Positions 22,052 through 34,300 of a DNA stretch of 64,000 nt are shown piece after piece. The notes under the pieces were generated by a model. That model was given only the letters and a program-made list of their open reading frames with translations. It was not told the DNA's origin and did not search any database. Source of the stretch: Fonsecaea monophora (Eukaryota; Ascomycota; Eurotiomycetes; Chaetothyriales; Herpotrichiellaceae). Position numbers and translations under genes: made by a program. The stretch is taken from contig NW_019174072.1 of NCBI RefSeq assembly GCF_001642475.1, positions 1-64,000 of the forward strand. Reading direction: 5' to 3'. Each line of letters opens with the position of its first letter. Position 1 is the stretch's first letter.

Positions 22052-25000
22052 GGAGGGATGAGGTATGGCAATGTGTCCGACAAGGAGGAGATGAGGCGGC
22101 AAACCCTCTCTTGGATGAGGGCGATTGCTACGAGCACCACGTCGCCCCAGTATGAAGAAGTACAGACGTTGAGAAACTCCAGCCGAGTGTTTACACGGGA
22201 GTTTTTCTTCCCCCTTCCTCCAAACGACGTCCAAGGGGAATAAGGAGCGTCTTTTTCACTTTTGGAGTGCTCTCGCGAAAAGGAACACGGGATTTCGAAG
22301 CGCATTTGGTTGGCGGAGGTTGAAACGAATGAAAAGGAATGAAGGGGAAACGAACGGGGGATTTCGCATTCAGCTCCGATGCCGTCGAGGGGAAATGTAC
22401 GTGACTATGGACTGCAAAGCCGCTCATGCGAGTTCCATCTTCTTGGGATATCTGTTATTATGATACAAGGGTATATGATTGAGGATATCGGTGTCCTGTG
22501 TACAAAGAAGAAGACCAAACCAAAAACAAAAGGAAAAAAAGCCTTCCCGACCAAAGTTCTCTTTGTTGTCTCCATCTGTCCCTGTCCAGCTGAGAGCCCT
22601 TTGATGTTTTTTTTGCTTCAAAGATGTGCCTGGCACCTGATGAGCGCCGGGCTTTGAGCAGCAGCCAAGAAGAAAGACAAAATGGAATCAGGAATCAAGC
22701 ATATGAAGAATTTCAAATGATGATGGGATAAATATGTCGGAAACGGGGTATCGGGGGCGGAGGGCGGAACTATTCTCAATCGACTTTTTCCAACCTTCTT
22801 CTTTGTTTCTTCTCCAGAAGCTGTATACGACAAACATGCTCAAGTAGTGCTGACATATTCGGTTTTTGGATGTCGGTTGATGACGACGATCCAATTCAGG
22901 CCTCTAACATACATCACACACAAACCTGGGGATCTGGTCTCTTGGTCTTTGTGCTCATCAGCTCCCCAGTAGTGGTTGGTGCGAGAGACTGGTGCGGAAC
23001 CGTTGGTGAGTGCGTCGCTCCACAGGATGCGCATGTGCATCGTTTCAAGCTTCCTTCCTGCTGAGTGATGCACGCGTGGCTCATCCTCTATAGGTAAGCT
23101 CCACGAGCAATGACGCCGAGACATGGGATTTGGAACGTGCATACCGAATACCTCATACTCGTGCCTGGTCAAGGATTTCTTGCACAAGCAGCATAAGAGA
23201 TCGCCGCCGGGAGTCTCCTCTGATCAGACAAAGAGGATCGGAAACCCACGCTTTGGTCTAACCCTTTCCGGGGAGGAGGAACTTGCCGGTCTTGTTTTGA
23301 TCGGAGGAAACAGGTTGGATTTTGGAGGGAGTTGGTACTTCGTAGTTGTTCTGGCATGGGTTAGTGAACGAGAGACATGTTGAATTAGACAAAGCCGAAG
23401 TCAAGGACATCGCATCGCCAAACTCCAGCGAACCAAGAACATTTTGACAGGTACCGAAAACCCGCTAATCCAGGCAATTGCTGGGCCGCGAAGGCTGTCT
23501 TAGTCTTCCTCTCTCTCAGACCATGCTGTCTGTCAATGCTGACAAGCTTGTATTCGCTTACAAGCCGGCAAGTCGACGAGGAGGAAGGATGAGGAGCTAC
23601 TCGTACAGGAGGAGGGGTCATTTCGTGATCTCGGTAGATGACGGTCGATCTCTCTGAGTGTTATCAATCGCATAAGATCCCAAAGAGGTGATTACCTTGG
23701 TCGAGTTAGGCCCATGCCATGCCATGCCAGCAGCAACAAGCGAGACACATGTGCGCATGGGTTTATGCCCCCAGATGAGCAAGTTGAAGGGTTATGCAGT
23801 CTCATCATCATGGAACCGTAGTTGTATGAGGTACACGGAGGAGGTATGAGGTGAGGGAAACGGGCCATAGAGTTCAAACGCCATGCAGGGACTGGGTTTT
23901 GGTGGAGAGCATCGTCCATGTCAGTGTCGGTACCCGTATACCCTTGCACACCTCATTTGCCAGAGTCTAACTTAGTAGGAACGCAAAGTGTGAGAAGGGG
24001 GAGAACTAGAAGGAATTGGAATACCAGGTTGATTCGAGGAGGTGGAGGAGGTAGAACAAAGGGGATCCATCAGGGAATTGGGGCCGGGGATGGAGACACC
24101 CAGAGACAGAGAAAGCTCCGCTTGGCTGCTGGCTGCGAACCTGCAGCGCACCCCTGCAGCTTGTCTAAGCAAGCGTGGCAAGGGCCCGAGGAACCCGACG
24201 CCGTTTCGGATTGGCAGACCCCAAGTTCATTAATACATGTGTAATTAGTTAGGCACTTGGGTCACCTAAGGTAGGTGGGTAGGCAGTTGAGGCAGTTGAA
24301 AAAAGCTGGTGCCACCAGGTGCTGTCGAGCCAGTCAGTTAAGGCAGCCTGGGCAGTTAAGGTGGCCCCTCTCTCTCCTCTTCCCCCAAAATCCCAATCCC
24401 TCAGTTCCACCTCCAGCAAACGCCTCAAACTTTTTGGCAGACCACTGTCCCTAACGACGACTACAGTGGCTTCAAACACCCTTCTAAAGAGTCATGATGT
24501 GTTTGAATTCTTGAATTGCCTTTTTCCTTGTCTCTGCGACTCCAGCTGGCTCTGGCAGTGTCCCTCGAGACATAAAGAAACAAGCGTTCGTCCCTACACC
24601 CTTGTGACCCTTTCTCAGACGATCCGTGCCTGACCATTTTTGTCTGTGCCCTCCTCGTACTCCCGCCGTCTATGCTATCGATTCCACATTGTCGTTACTA
24701 TTGCTGCTGCTGCTGCTGCTGCCACTACTGCTGCCATTTCTCCCCGCGAGACCGCGCTCGATGCACGGCTCCTCCTGTCCTCAACTGCCAATCCTATCGC
24801 TGTCACTCCCTTCAATCGCCGCTTCGACCTCGTCCTCTTCCGTGCAGTCCAGATTCAGAAGAACAATCGCTGTCCCTTCACCTCGCGGCTCCTCAACTTC
24901 CGCCTCCAGCATCCGCCGCTCCAATGCTCCCTACAAGGACAATCGAATGCAGTCTTGACCTTCTGGCTCTGTACCTTCGGACCGACCCCCTGGTTCTAGA

Positions 25001-25821
25001 GGATCGATTCCGTTGGCATTGGAATTTATCATTATATACAAACATACCTCATTCATTCTCAAATACCGCCTGGTGCGGGCAGCTCGAGTTCCAGAACTCC
25101 AAGAACCCCCTCTTGACAACGGCCTCTTCAGTCTTGCGTTACAAGCATATCTCCGACATCTGCCCACGCCAACACCAATTGACCGAGACCTGGAACATTG
25201 CCGCCCAATCCAGACCAGAGACCACCCAGATTTGCGTCACAGGGACAGAGGTCCGAGTTATTGGTGTCGACGAAGAACGTGTCTCGGAGAAGAATTAGGT
25301 GGTTGCCAAGGGAATACCAGCATTGCTGCTCCCCTTGTTTTGCTGGCATTCCTGTTGGGTGTAGGGGGACTTCGGGGAGCTACACGTCTGCCACCTTTCA
25401 GTCGTTTCCCTTCTTTGGTGCTTTCTTTCCAGTATCTGGTCGATTGTCTTCTACTGCCTTAGGTGAGATACCATAACGCCCCGTACACTTGGTGGTGGTC
25501 TCGTGAGGACAAGGGACTGTGCATTGAGGCCCTCGACCATTCCAGCCGCCGGACCAGGAAGGGCAAAGGCATGAGCGTCTGCGTTCCACGGCGCCTTGAC
25601 CCTCTTCGTCCCAGCACTGATCCTTTGAAGGCCAAGGTGTTCTTCAATGCCTCGACTCCCATCTTCCGTTCCTGCTTCGTCTGCGTATTCCTCTGCTAAC
25701 AGGTAAAATCATGCAGTCATTACACCTCGGGCTCAATTTCCAGCGCCTCACAAATCCTCGGGGTCTGGGTGTCTATCAGCGGGTTCTGGCACCATCGCCA
25801 CCTCTTCCAGTCAAGGGAGGG
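22052..25821. other. 3.8 kb region with presumed SEC3 3' UTR and long leader of the C2H2 gene
   Basis: No ORF with a recognisable protein on either strand. The first 800 bp are probably SEC3 3' sequence. From about 24320 on the plus strand is strongly CT-rich, with a TGC triplet array (24702-24722). This looks like a promoter plus long 5' leader of the zinc-finger gene, with several upstream ATG frames. An acceptor-like CTGCTAACAG at 25693-25702 suggests a leader intron ending there. Confidence 0.5.
24702..24722. repeat. TGC trinucleotide microsatellite
   Basis: Seven perfect TGC triplets, followed by imperfect ones to about 24736, in the putative leader of the C2H2 gene. Confidence 0.9.
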
Positions 25822-27261
25822 ATGGACGTTTCGACGCTCCTCAATTCGAGGAAGCGTTCTGAGGGCGGCGACGAGCTGGCCCGGTTTCGGCAATCACTTC
25901 ACCTGGACGGTGCAGCGTACAGCATGGACCAAGGCTCGGATATGGCTCACCACCAGCCATCCCTCCCACAGTCTCATGTGACGCCGTACAGTCTTATGGC
26001 GCCGCCTCAGAATAGCCCTCAGATGTACGCAGCGAGCGGTTACATGCCAAGGCACGACAGCCAGAGCACCATCTCGGACGAAAACTTGCCCCCTACCCAA
26101 ATCAAGAGCGAGCCAGCTCCCAAACTGTTTCCTTGCGGGACCTGCTCGAAACGGTTTGCACGACGCAGTGATCTTGCCAGACACGGTGAGAGACCTCCAC
26201 ATCTGTATGGGCATGGCTAACGCGCTAACCTTCCCAACAGAACGGATTCATAGCGGTGACAGACCTCACGCTTGCAAACACCCAGGCTGCAACAAGTCAT
26301 TCATACAGCGATCTGCTTTGACTGTGCACGTGAGGGTTCACACAGGAGAGAAACCGCACTTGTGTGGTCATTGTAGCAAGGTGAGTTTTGAATACCAACC
26401 AAGTCACCCTCAGAGACTAATTCGGCACGTAAGCCCTTCTCAGACTCCAGCTCCCTCGCACGGCACCGGCGTATGCACGCGGGAGCCCGTCCATACCAGT
26501 GTGCATTTGCCAATTGCCAGAAGACCTTCACAAGACGTACCACCCTGACGAAGCACCAATCCCAACATACGGGCACACTAGAGCAAGCTGCCGCGGAGGT
26601 GAATGCGAAGTTAGCACTGTCGCATCCTCGGAGCCAGTCCATTTACGAGTCGACTTCAGGGGGCTCCTCGAGGAATTCCACAGCATCGCCCGCAAATAGA
26701 ATCTTGTCGATTTCACCGCATTCAGAGCTTCCGCCTATGACCAGTGGCATGCAACGTCAAGGTTCAGACTATGGATTCTTGCCCCAAACTCATTCCCTAC
26801 CCCCTCATATGCGGACCGACTTTGGGCCAAACTTGCCCCGCTCGACACCACCTTTAACGAGCCACTCCCTCCAGCAATATACGAGTGCGCCGCAACAGCG
26901 ACCTGTCACATCTCATCCGCCAGCGTATGGACCACCTCAACCTCTGGAGCCTCCCGCCAACGGCACCAGCAGTGGCAGTACGTCTCCTCACTTGGGAGCC
27001 CTGGCATGGGGGTCGCCTGGTAGCGGATCATTGCCAACACCAGCCTCATTGGAGACTTACGGTTACCCAGAACCAGCCTATGGTGGGCATTCGCTCTACT
27101 ATCCTGGAAGTGCGATTCGAAGACCTCAGAGCACGGAGCCCGAAGATTATGGTCTTCGACCTCGTCAGCCTCATATGGCTACCCACATATCGCTTCCGAC
27201 TGATTGGACTTCAATGCCACTGGCTGTCCAGGACAATCGACAGGAACGATACGTCATGTAG
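25822..27261 (+). CDS. C2H2 zinc-finger transcription factor, four fingers
   Basis: Three exons: 25822-26185, 26241-26380 and 26434-27261, giving 443 aa. Four consecutive C2H2 fingers lie at about residues 103-215: FPCGTCSKRFARRSDLARH, HACKHPGCNKSFIQRSALTVH, HLCGHCSKPFSDSSSLARH and YQCAFANCQKTFTRRTTLTKH, with the linker HTGEKP between fingers 2 and 3. Both introns cut inside fingers (1 and 3), so splicing is needed for DNA binding; frames join exactly. The rest is Pro/Ser-rich and low in complexity, as in fungal regulators. I chose the ATG at 25822 (MDVSTLLNSRKR); an in-frame ATG at 25711 would add 37 residues just after an acceptor-like site. Target genes cannot be told from sequence. Confidence 0.85.
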
Positions 27262-28102
27262 CATGGGCTTCAGACCTTTTGCCGACCTCTGGTGAAGGAG
27301 GTCCTGACTCGAAGTGACCGTGGTGTGAAGGGTGTTCCTAATGGTGGCAAGCCCTCTACCAAAGAAGTCGATCAGCGACGATCCTGGGGTAGAATGTCGA
27401 GCTATCTACTCGGGTGTATAGCTGCGAGGACGGCCAGGCCCAAGAAAAGAAAGTCGGGAAATCCGTCACTATCCGCGCTGCTCAACGAACAGCCACGTCT
27501 GTCATGGTTGAGCACGGTGATCAACAAATTATACCTTTGAAATTTGTATAAAAACAAGGAATACCCTTTGGAGGGAACGAACTAAGTCGGTCAGGTATGG
27601 GGTGGGCTGGGGTAATGTTCCAAGGTTATCGATCAGCAAGGAGTCTGGTGATTTTGATACCACGGCAGGGTTCGGCATACACCATTCAATTATGAGGCAC
27701 AGGCAGAGGCGCATTCATGAACCATGGCGCAACAAAGGAGCAACATTGGCTGGTGGCATTGACTTGCGGCAGGTCTGTGGGTGGCATCTTATCAAAGGGG
27801 ACAAGGCGGGTTTCACACGGAGCATCAGCATCAGCATCGTCACCGTCGTCCTCGATGGCGGACATTAATACCTTTGCATTATTTAGTATCTTTTCTTTTG
27901 TTCTTGCATTACATTAATCGAAGGCAATCTAGAGAATGTCCCTTCTTTGACGTATGCATTTAGTGTTAGGTTTCTGAGGACAAATACGCCAAATTGGTTT
28001 GTTGTTTGTTGTAAGAGGTTGCATTGCAGCTTGCTGTCCCTAGTTTCTCCTTCTCCCTGGAGGGTTGTTGATTCCTAGAACCTGAGGATGTTCCCAAGAG
28101 AC

Positions 28103-28142
28103 CTGGACGCCTGGACGCCTGGACACTTGGACACTTGGAGAC
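28103..28142. repeat. Octamer tandem repeat
   Basis: Five units in a row: CTGGACGC twice, CTGGACAC, TTGGACAC and TTGGAGAC. The stepwise change from one unit to the next is typical of an ageing minisatellite. Confidence 0.9.
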
Positions 28143-28300
28143 CAAGAAACCTATAGACCTGCATGTCGATAGACAACAACGACGACAAACAAAAGGTCGG
28201 ATACAACCACAACCACAACCGCAATCGCAGACACACGGAATGCAAACACGGCTGGCTACAGACAAGCCGGAGACAAGACAAAGCAAGACAACCAAAGAAC

Positions 28301-28352
28301 TGTATTGCATTGTATTGCATTACATTGCATCGCATTGCGTTTTACTGCATTG
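28301..28352. repeat. TGTATTGCAT decamer repeat
   Basis: Two perfect TGTATTGCAT units followed by three degenerate ones (TACATTGCAT, CGCATTGCGT, TTTACTGCAT). The array is AT-rich and partly self-complementary (TGCAT/ATGCA). Confidence 0.85.
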
Positions 28353-28364
28353 TATAGTTGTTCT

Positions 28365-28388
28365 GGAGATGGAGATGGAGATGGAGAC
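28365..28388. repeat. GGAGAT hexamer microsatellite
   Basis: Four units of GGAGAT (last one GGAGAC), lying 13 bp after the decamer array, then a short GGT run. Confidence 0.9.
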
Positions 28389-28728
28389 GGTGGTGGTGAC
28401 GATGGACACAGTAATAATATACAATATAGCCAGCCCCCTTTTCTCCTCGTGCAAACAATCTCGTTCCTTTGCTTCAAGAAGACTCTCTCTTCAATCAATA
28501 TTCTAAAAGACCCGATCGTTCTTCTCTCGTTGGCCCACGGATATCGTCGCTCCCATTTTTCTTCGTCCACCAACCCAACTACCCCTCCATTTCGTATACC
28601 AGTCGTCACGAGAAAGACCGCCTCTCTCCTCCCCATCTCTCTCTGCTCTAGCGGAGCTCTATTCTGTTCGGTAACCCTCATTGCACTTCACAAGCAACGG
28701 CGGCCGGGGATCTGAGAGGCGCGGAGGA

Positions 28729-29721
28729 ATGACGACGCTGATGGAGTCCCCAAGCCTGGCGATCCAGTATCGAAACCGCCGGAGACGAAGTCGATTCGCT
28801 GGACTCTTTGCCGAATTGGCGTTTCGGGCACAAGAGAGGAGGAGCGCAAGCCGCGGCGATGGTGCAGAAGCGGGTGTCCTTCCGGAGGAACTCTCTGTAT
28901 CTGCGGCGACAAGCGACAGTCACATCATCCCCGTCATGTCTCGGGCACCGTCTCAGTCTCAGTCTCAGTCTCAGTCTCGTGGCCATTCGACGCCGACAGA
29001 GGCACGTGCATACTCCGGCGACGAGGAAGACAACAGCCCAATCCCAGAGGAGTATCGTGGCATCGGCGAGTCTCAAGATGGTGGTATAACGAGGCAGTCT
29101 TCGTCAGCCTTCTCCTCACCACCAAGTCAGAACAACTGGGAGAACGAAAGTTCGATATCTTCTTTTCGCGCCTCTACTCCAGCTTCCCCGATGTCCAGCA
29201 GAGCCGCAGGTGCGAGTATCATCGAACACCCCTTGGCCCAAAAAGGTACTTGTCCTTTTGAAAGTAGGCATCAACAAGTACCCCTGTTGCCGAATTCTTG
29301 GCTGCACGACGACATCAGTGCCAGCAAAGCCACAGCCTCTGAGATAGAGATGGAGATTCCCACCCTCCAATGCGCAACATGGGGGCGAACAGGGCACCGG
29401 GCCGACAGGTGGCAGTCACAAACTCTGAGGACAACGTTGGAACACGCATATCTGCACGACCAGCCCAGCAATGATATCATTCAGAATGGTGTGAGCGCGG
29501 CCTCGACTGCTGCTGCCAGAGCGCAAGGTCAAATTCCAACATCCAGCGTCGTTCCAGTGCCATCGCCACAGACATCCCTCACATGCGCCATCACTCGACT
29601 CACACCCACGAACAGCGCATTGATCCCGACGCCTCACCACTGGAACCGCAGAGCTGGTGTCAGAAGACGTGGATATGGCTCGCATCTCCAACCCGTTGTC
29701 GGACATGTTACTATCGTGTAG
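28729..29721 (+). CDS. Hypothetical low-complexity protein, unrecognised
   Basis: An uninterrupted frame of 330 aa from the ATG at 28729; the frame opens earlier at 28681 but only with TTG. I do not recognise it. The N-terminus is basic (QYRNRRRRSRFAGLFAEL). There is a pure SQ run (APSQSQSQSQSRG) coded by a TCTCAG microsatellite at 28951-28978, then an acidic and Ser-rich stretch (SGDEEDNSPIPEEYRG). The first 170 residues look like a fungal disordered protein. The part after about 29230 has many Trp/Cys/His residues in odd contexts, and a donor-like GGTACTTG follows AAAAAG at about 29250, so an unrecognised intron may end the true first exon. It could also be chance or a decayed gene. Confidence 0.4.
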   Translation: MTTLMESPSLAIQYRNRRRRSRFAGLFAELAFRAQERRSASRGDGAEAGVLPEELSVSAATSDSHIIPVMSRAPSQSQSQSQSRGHSTPTEARAYSGDEEDNSPIPEEYRGIGESQDGGITRQSSSAFSSPPSQNNWENESSISSFRASTPASPMSSRAAGASIIEHPLAQKGTCPFESRHQQVPLLPNSWLHDDISASKATASEIEMEIPTLQCATWGRTGHRADRWQSQTLRTTLEHAYLHDQPSNDIIQNGVSAASTAAARAQGQIPTSSVVPVPSPQTSLTCAITRLTPTNSALIPTPHHWNRRAGVRRRGYGSHLQPVVGHVTIV

Positions 29722-30779
29722 ACTTTCTTCGGCGACAAGCCGCATGTCCTCCAACCGAGCCACCCGACAATGGAACGCTTTCTGGTGATCAACCGAGGTA
29801 ATTCAAGAATATTGAACACCCTGTCCTCGCTGTGTCGCACGCATCATGACACCTTGTGAGAGATGCAACTGCTCCCAACTGATAGTGGCAGCACTGCATT
29901 TCAACAACCGCGGTGTCGAGAGGATAAATGAAGCCACAGGCTGTGATGGATCATGATTCCTGTGTGTTACGGGTGTCCAACTGCTTAGCAGATCCGGCGT
30001 CTGGCATCGGCTGTTACCCTTTTCGCCCTGTACCCTGCACCTCTCTTACTGTTCTCATTATGCCGGAGGCAGATATCTTGCTCTCTATGGTGTCCCTTGT
30101 TCGCGTTGTGTCTGAGCTTGATAGCCAGTTTGGTACGGTGGTGCAGTGGACGAAACTAGCGACAACGATTCTCCTTGCAGCGCGCGAATCAGGAGGACCA
30201 GCATAGCCAGCGGCGAAGGAAGTCGGTTTGGATTCTGTCGCTCACCATGTAACACTGTCGCCGAACACCGCGAGTGCAACCCAATATCGATGTGGAGGCA
30301 AAAAAAGACAAGAGAACTGTGACTGCATGATTAGTCAAAGACAGCGTTAGGAGACGAAAATAGGAGCAAAGAAGATTGCCTCAAGAGAAAGGGGAATGGT
30401 GAAAGGGGTTACTATGTATCCGTTCGTGGGCGCATAACCCCGAACAGTTCGTGCAAGAATTTCTGTTCTGTCAGTCCTCAGTTCGATGACGAACGATGCC
30501 CAATTCCCTCCCCGTCCCAAATGAAATCAAACAAGCCATCATATCTTGCAGTCTAAACGCATGCCGTATGTAAAGAGGAGTCTTGAAAGGTGATTGGGTC
30601 GATTCCATAGCTGGCACTTCGAGTCATAGAGTTGCGAAAGAGTGCCGCAGTCTCGTTCGGCTCCGTAGACATACCAGCTGGTGGTCCAGATCCCAGATTT
30701 CTCTCGTTGAAACATAGAACCAGGTGGTGATGCCAGTGCTCGTGCGCAGGAACGTTGATCCCGGGAAACCAAATTTTCG
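29722..30779. other. Intergenic region
   Basis: The ORFs here (29928-30206, 30539-30772 and others) have no recognisable product. The right part probably carries the 3' UTR of the minus-strand YPD1 gene. No repeat or RNA gene seen. Confidence 0.55.
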
Positions 30780-31377
30780 TCAGGGTTCGGCGTAGAACTG
30801 CTTCATCAGGCTATTGACGACCTCGTAAGCTCGTTTAGCCTCAGCAAGACTTTCGCCAATGAGTCTCAGGCACTTGTCTTCATCTGGTTCATCCACTTCG
30901 CCGGTCTCGTTTTTCTTGTGACCATAGTGTTGAATTTTCTCACATTCATCCTTGACCTTTGTGAAGCCCAATGTCGCAGACGAGCCTTTGAGAAAGTGAC
31001 CCAGGCTGGAAAGCTCGGCGAGGTCTTTTTCTTTCCTGTTGGAAAACATGGGTCAGTTACACCCTGAACGCATGCAGCGAGACGTTGACCATCGGCAGCC
31101 GGCATGCAGAGACTCACATGGCAGTGTCCATTTTGCCAAAAGTCTGCTCTGCTTGCTCTAAAAATCCAAAGACTATTGACTTTGAAAAGTCTCGATCATC
31201 TTCCTCGTCCATGTCGAGAATCTGTTCAAATGTGCTCTTCTCGACATTATCGCCGAAGTCGAATTCGATCTGTTGCGAGCCAACACGTCAGCCATGGCAG
31301 GTTCACGATGCTTTTCAGCCCCCTGCCCCCGGAATAGGTCGTCGCTATTTCCCTGTCGTACTTACTTCCTCAGACAT
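30780..31377 (-). CDS. YPD1: Histidine phosphotransfer protein Ypd1
   Basis: Ypd1 relays phosphate from hybrid histidine kinases to response regulators (Ssk1, Skn7) in osmotic and oxidative stress signalling. Three exons: 31377-31366, 31269-31118 and 31035-30780, giving 139 aa. The first exon is only 12 nt (MSEE), with donor GTAAGT; the second junction splits the ATG codon of Met55. Seen: an acidic N-terminus (EILDMDEEDD-like), then the HPt helix bundle with LSSLGHFLKGSSATLG. The phosphoacceptor is His68, with Lys71 and Gly72 of the HxxKG motif behind it. TKVKDECEKIQHYG is also typical. A frame that starts inside exon 3 alone would miss half of the domain. It is the only two-component gene in the window. 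Confidence 0.93.
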
Positions 31378-34300
31378 GGCGTTACGTGGATGCGAAACGA
31401 GGAGTCTGTGGGTAGGATGCAGACTGGTTCGAGGTGGTGGGCGAGCCCTTGGCTAATAGGAGCGTCACAATCTCACTCGCCGCTTTGTAGGGTATCCTTG
31501 CAAAAATCCGTCGCAGGCGTGTCTGGGGATGGCAACCAGGGTGACGATGGTGTCGTTGATGTTGATGATGCGGAGTCAGAGGTGAAGATAAGGATAACAG
31601 ATAGGACGCTGGTGGGAATAGTCTGTCTGCAGACATGGTGTCAGCGGTTTACCAAGATGGCAGGATGGTCAGATCGAGACTCAAAACCCTCGTGCTGGTT
31701 GGCGTCACAAGACCCCTAAAGTATGTGCAGCGGGTTCAACCGACCTCAGAATCCCACAGAGGGCAAAAGGTAAACAGGAGAGTAAAATGCAAGAGGCAAC
31801 CAGGATGTGCGGGAGCCGAAGACTTTTGGTAATCAGATCTCAGCAACGGATCAACTCCTTCGGGAATCCAACGTCAAGATTGTAGATGGAAGTAACACTG
31901 CAGTTGTACAAAAATGCTACGAGGTGTTGTCGACAGACGATTGCCTGCAGTGAATTGGGAAGCCGAATTGACGAATTTTGAAACCGCTCGACCAGTGGGA
32001 AGTGACGTACGTCGGACGTCTTTGTCGATGAATTGCTGATCCTGAAGCTCAATCAACTCGCTCTGCCGAAATGAGAGGTGCTCAAGTCTGCGGCGAGGGC
32101 GGGAGAGCGGGAGAGCCACCAAATCTCATTCGAAAAAATGTCCCTTGGATTACCCTCACCAGAAGCCGGCAAGTTTGCTTGAGGCTGAACAGCACTGGGC
32201 CTGCAAAATGATATCAGGAACAGATCTGACGGGGCTCTTGTTTTCTCTCAGCTTTTTTTTCCCAAGGGGCGGGGCTACCGATGTGGTGAAGGGGGTCAAT
32301 GTCCCTTCGAGAAAAAAAAAAATCCAATCCTACGCACCCATGCACCAAACTGCGATTGAAAATGCACCACCCCTGGACCAACTGGGAGGGGCAAAAAGAC
32401 TGCTGCTAACGTACCTCAGGCCCTGCTCTCTTGCGCGAAACTCGGGTCAACCGGCTACTTCCTGCGATGCTGGCCTGCGATATGCGTTTTGTCTCGCGAG
32501 CAACCGAGCCCAAGATCTCCGTCCGGCAGCGCAGATCAACCACCAAAAGCGTCAAGTCGTCCCAAAGACAAGCGGGGGCCAAGCGCAATCCCACTTCACA
32601 CTCGGACGCGGCCAAAAAGACACGAATGGAACAAGAAGGAAGAAAGTAGGACCCTGAAACTCGACCGTGTCCGAAGGGTGTGAAGCGACCTTGTCGTATA
32701 CCTGGACGCTCGTTCTGGAAGAGATGGTTTCGACAAGGGAGCTTGAGGTAAAGGGAATAAAATCTGGGGACGAGTTTGTCTGCTTGGCGACTTTGGAGCC
32801 TACTCTATGATGGACCAGTTCGAGGCTGAAGGGATTTTCAACACCTCAATGGGCTAAGGACAGCGCAAGGAACAAAACTGGAGCCCGTGGGTATCAAGAG
32901 AGAGGTAGAGAGATACGGCACGCAAGAGAACCACGGCCTACCTAGGATACCCGCCATCCCACCACCAGTCAGTCCCCGTCTCGAGACCCATTATTCATTC
33001 TACTCTCGTTCCGATTTCCAACGAGACCCTTTGCTCACTCCTCACCTCCCTCGATCCCTCCATCGGTACCTCCCTTAGATACCACTCCCACGGCTTCTAC
33101 CTACGTATCAACTCTCTCTTACCCTCAAACAGACATCGGCGATACCACCACATCCCGTCCTTTCCAGCCACCAGCCAGCTACTCGTATCTTGGGCTCGGT
33201 AAGCTGACGGGTGGCTCGTCGCGTGGGGAATACCCTGCTTGACGGAGAACAAGTGACTCAAGAGATGAGGTGACTATTTGTGGTTCCCCAATCGCACCCA
33301 GCACCACCACTTTTTAGCGGACTTCGGAAGGTGGAATGCTTTCACTCACTCTCCAGTCTTCTGCCACTCCAGCTGGGAAACAAGACAAGTCCTCTCTTAT
33401 CCTGCAGGAGCATATTTAGACTCCCCAGAACGCTTGAGCCAACGAGCAGCCGCACAGTTGGGTCCATTCCCGAAACAGTCGGTTTACCGGCCAGGAAGAC
33501 GGCAGATCGACACTGATACGCCATGAATTGGGAAAGCTGACGGCATGCCCTGTGCAACTACAATTTCATCCCTCTGGTGAGTGTTCAGTCCGCCTGTCTA
33601 CGGTGCATGCAATCCAAAAATCAACGGAGGAGGCCACCTGCTCCAGCTAGTTGCCATTACTGTGGAGGTCCCTCGAGGCCTGTTTGCCCCTCGTTTTCCG
33701 AATCACCCTGTCCCCTCGAATTTTGCTGCTACGCTGCCTCCTTGGACGTAAAATATTTTGCCTCAACTCGAACCTGCGCGATGACGTCGATAAGCGTTCA
33801 GGGTCCCATCGGTGTCGCACATACGGAGTGCAGACGAGCACAAGTCACCAGTCTCGGGGCAGCAACACAGGAGGGCCTCAACGACTTTATAGAGCAGAAG
33901 TATTTGTCCAAGGGGTCAACTAAGCGCTGAAATAGGCTTGATTGGTCCCCTTTTCGTGCAGCCCACGCGGCCGCTGAAGCTGCAAGAGAAAGACGAAAAA
34001 GCAAAGCAGAGGCGCGCCGATAGGTAGGCGAAGAGGCCACAAAGCCAATGATGTCAACCCGCAGGTGGGCGCCCATTCGGCTGCCATCACGCCAGAGCCT
34101 AGCACTGGCGCCACTGGAACACACTCTTGGTCTTCCCACTCGGTTGGGGGAGTAAGGGCCCAAACGACATGTTCGGGAGCAAGCAGCGGCTCTCCCCACC
34201 TTACCTCGACTTCCCAACGCAGTTTGACCGGCATTTGTCTGGGCTTTGTTTGGTGGTTGCTGGTGAGAGAATACTATACGAACAAAAGGTCAACTGATTC

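Larger units (their letters stand above)
27262..28728. other. Repeat-rich intergenic region
   Basis: No gene recognised. It contains a cluster of short tandem arrays between 28103 and 28388 (listed separately), ATC/CAG-type triplets near 27820-27840 and AACCAC-type units near 28204-28225. The last 250 bp before 28729 are pyrimidine-rich, as in fungal promoters. Confidence 0.55.

Noticed and set aside
28681..28728. Upstream extension of the 28729 ORF
   Set aside because: It begins with TTG; the first ATG in frame is at 28729.
32145..32657. 170-codon plus-strand frame in the gene desert
   Set aside because: No conserved motif, crosses homopolymer runs (T8, A10), overlapping frames on both strands are equally open.
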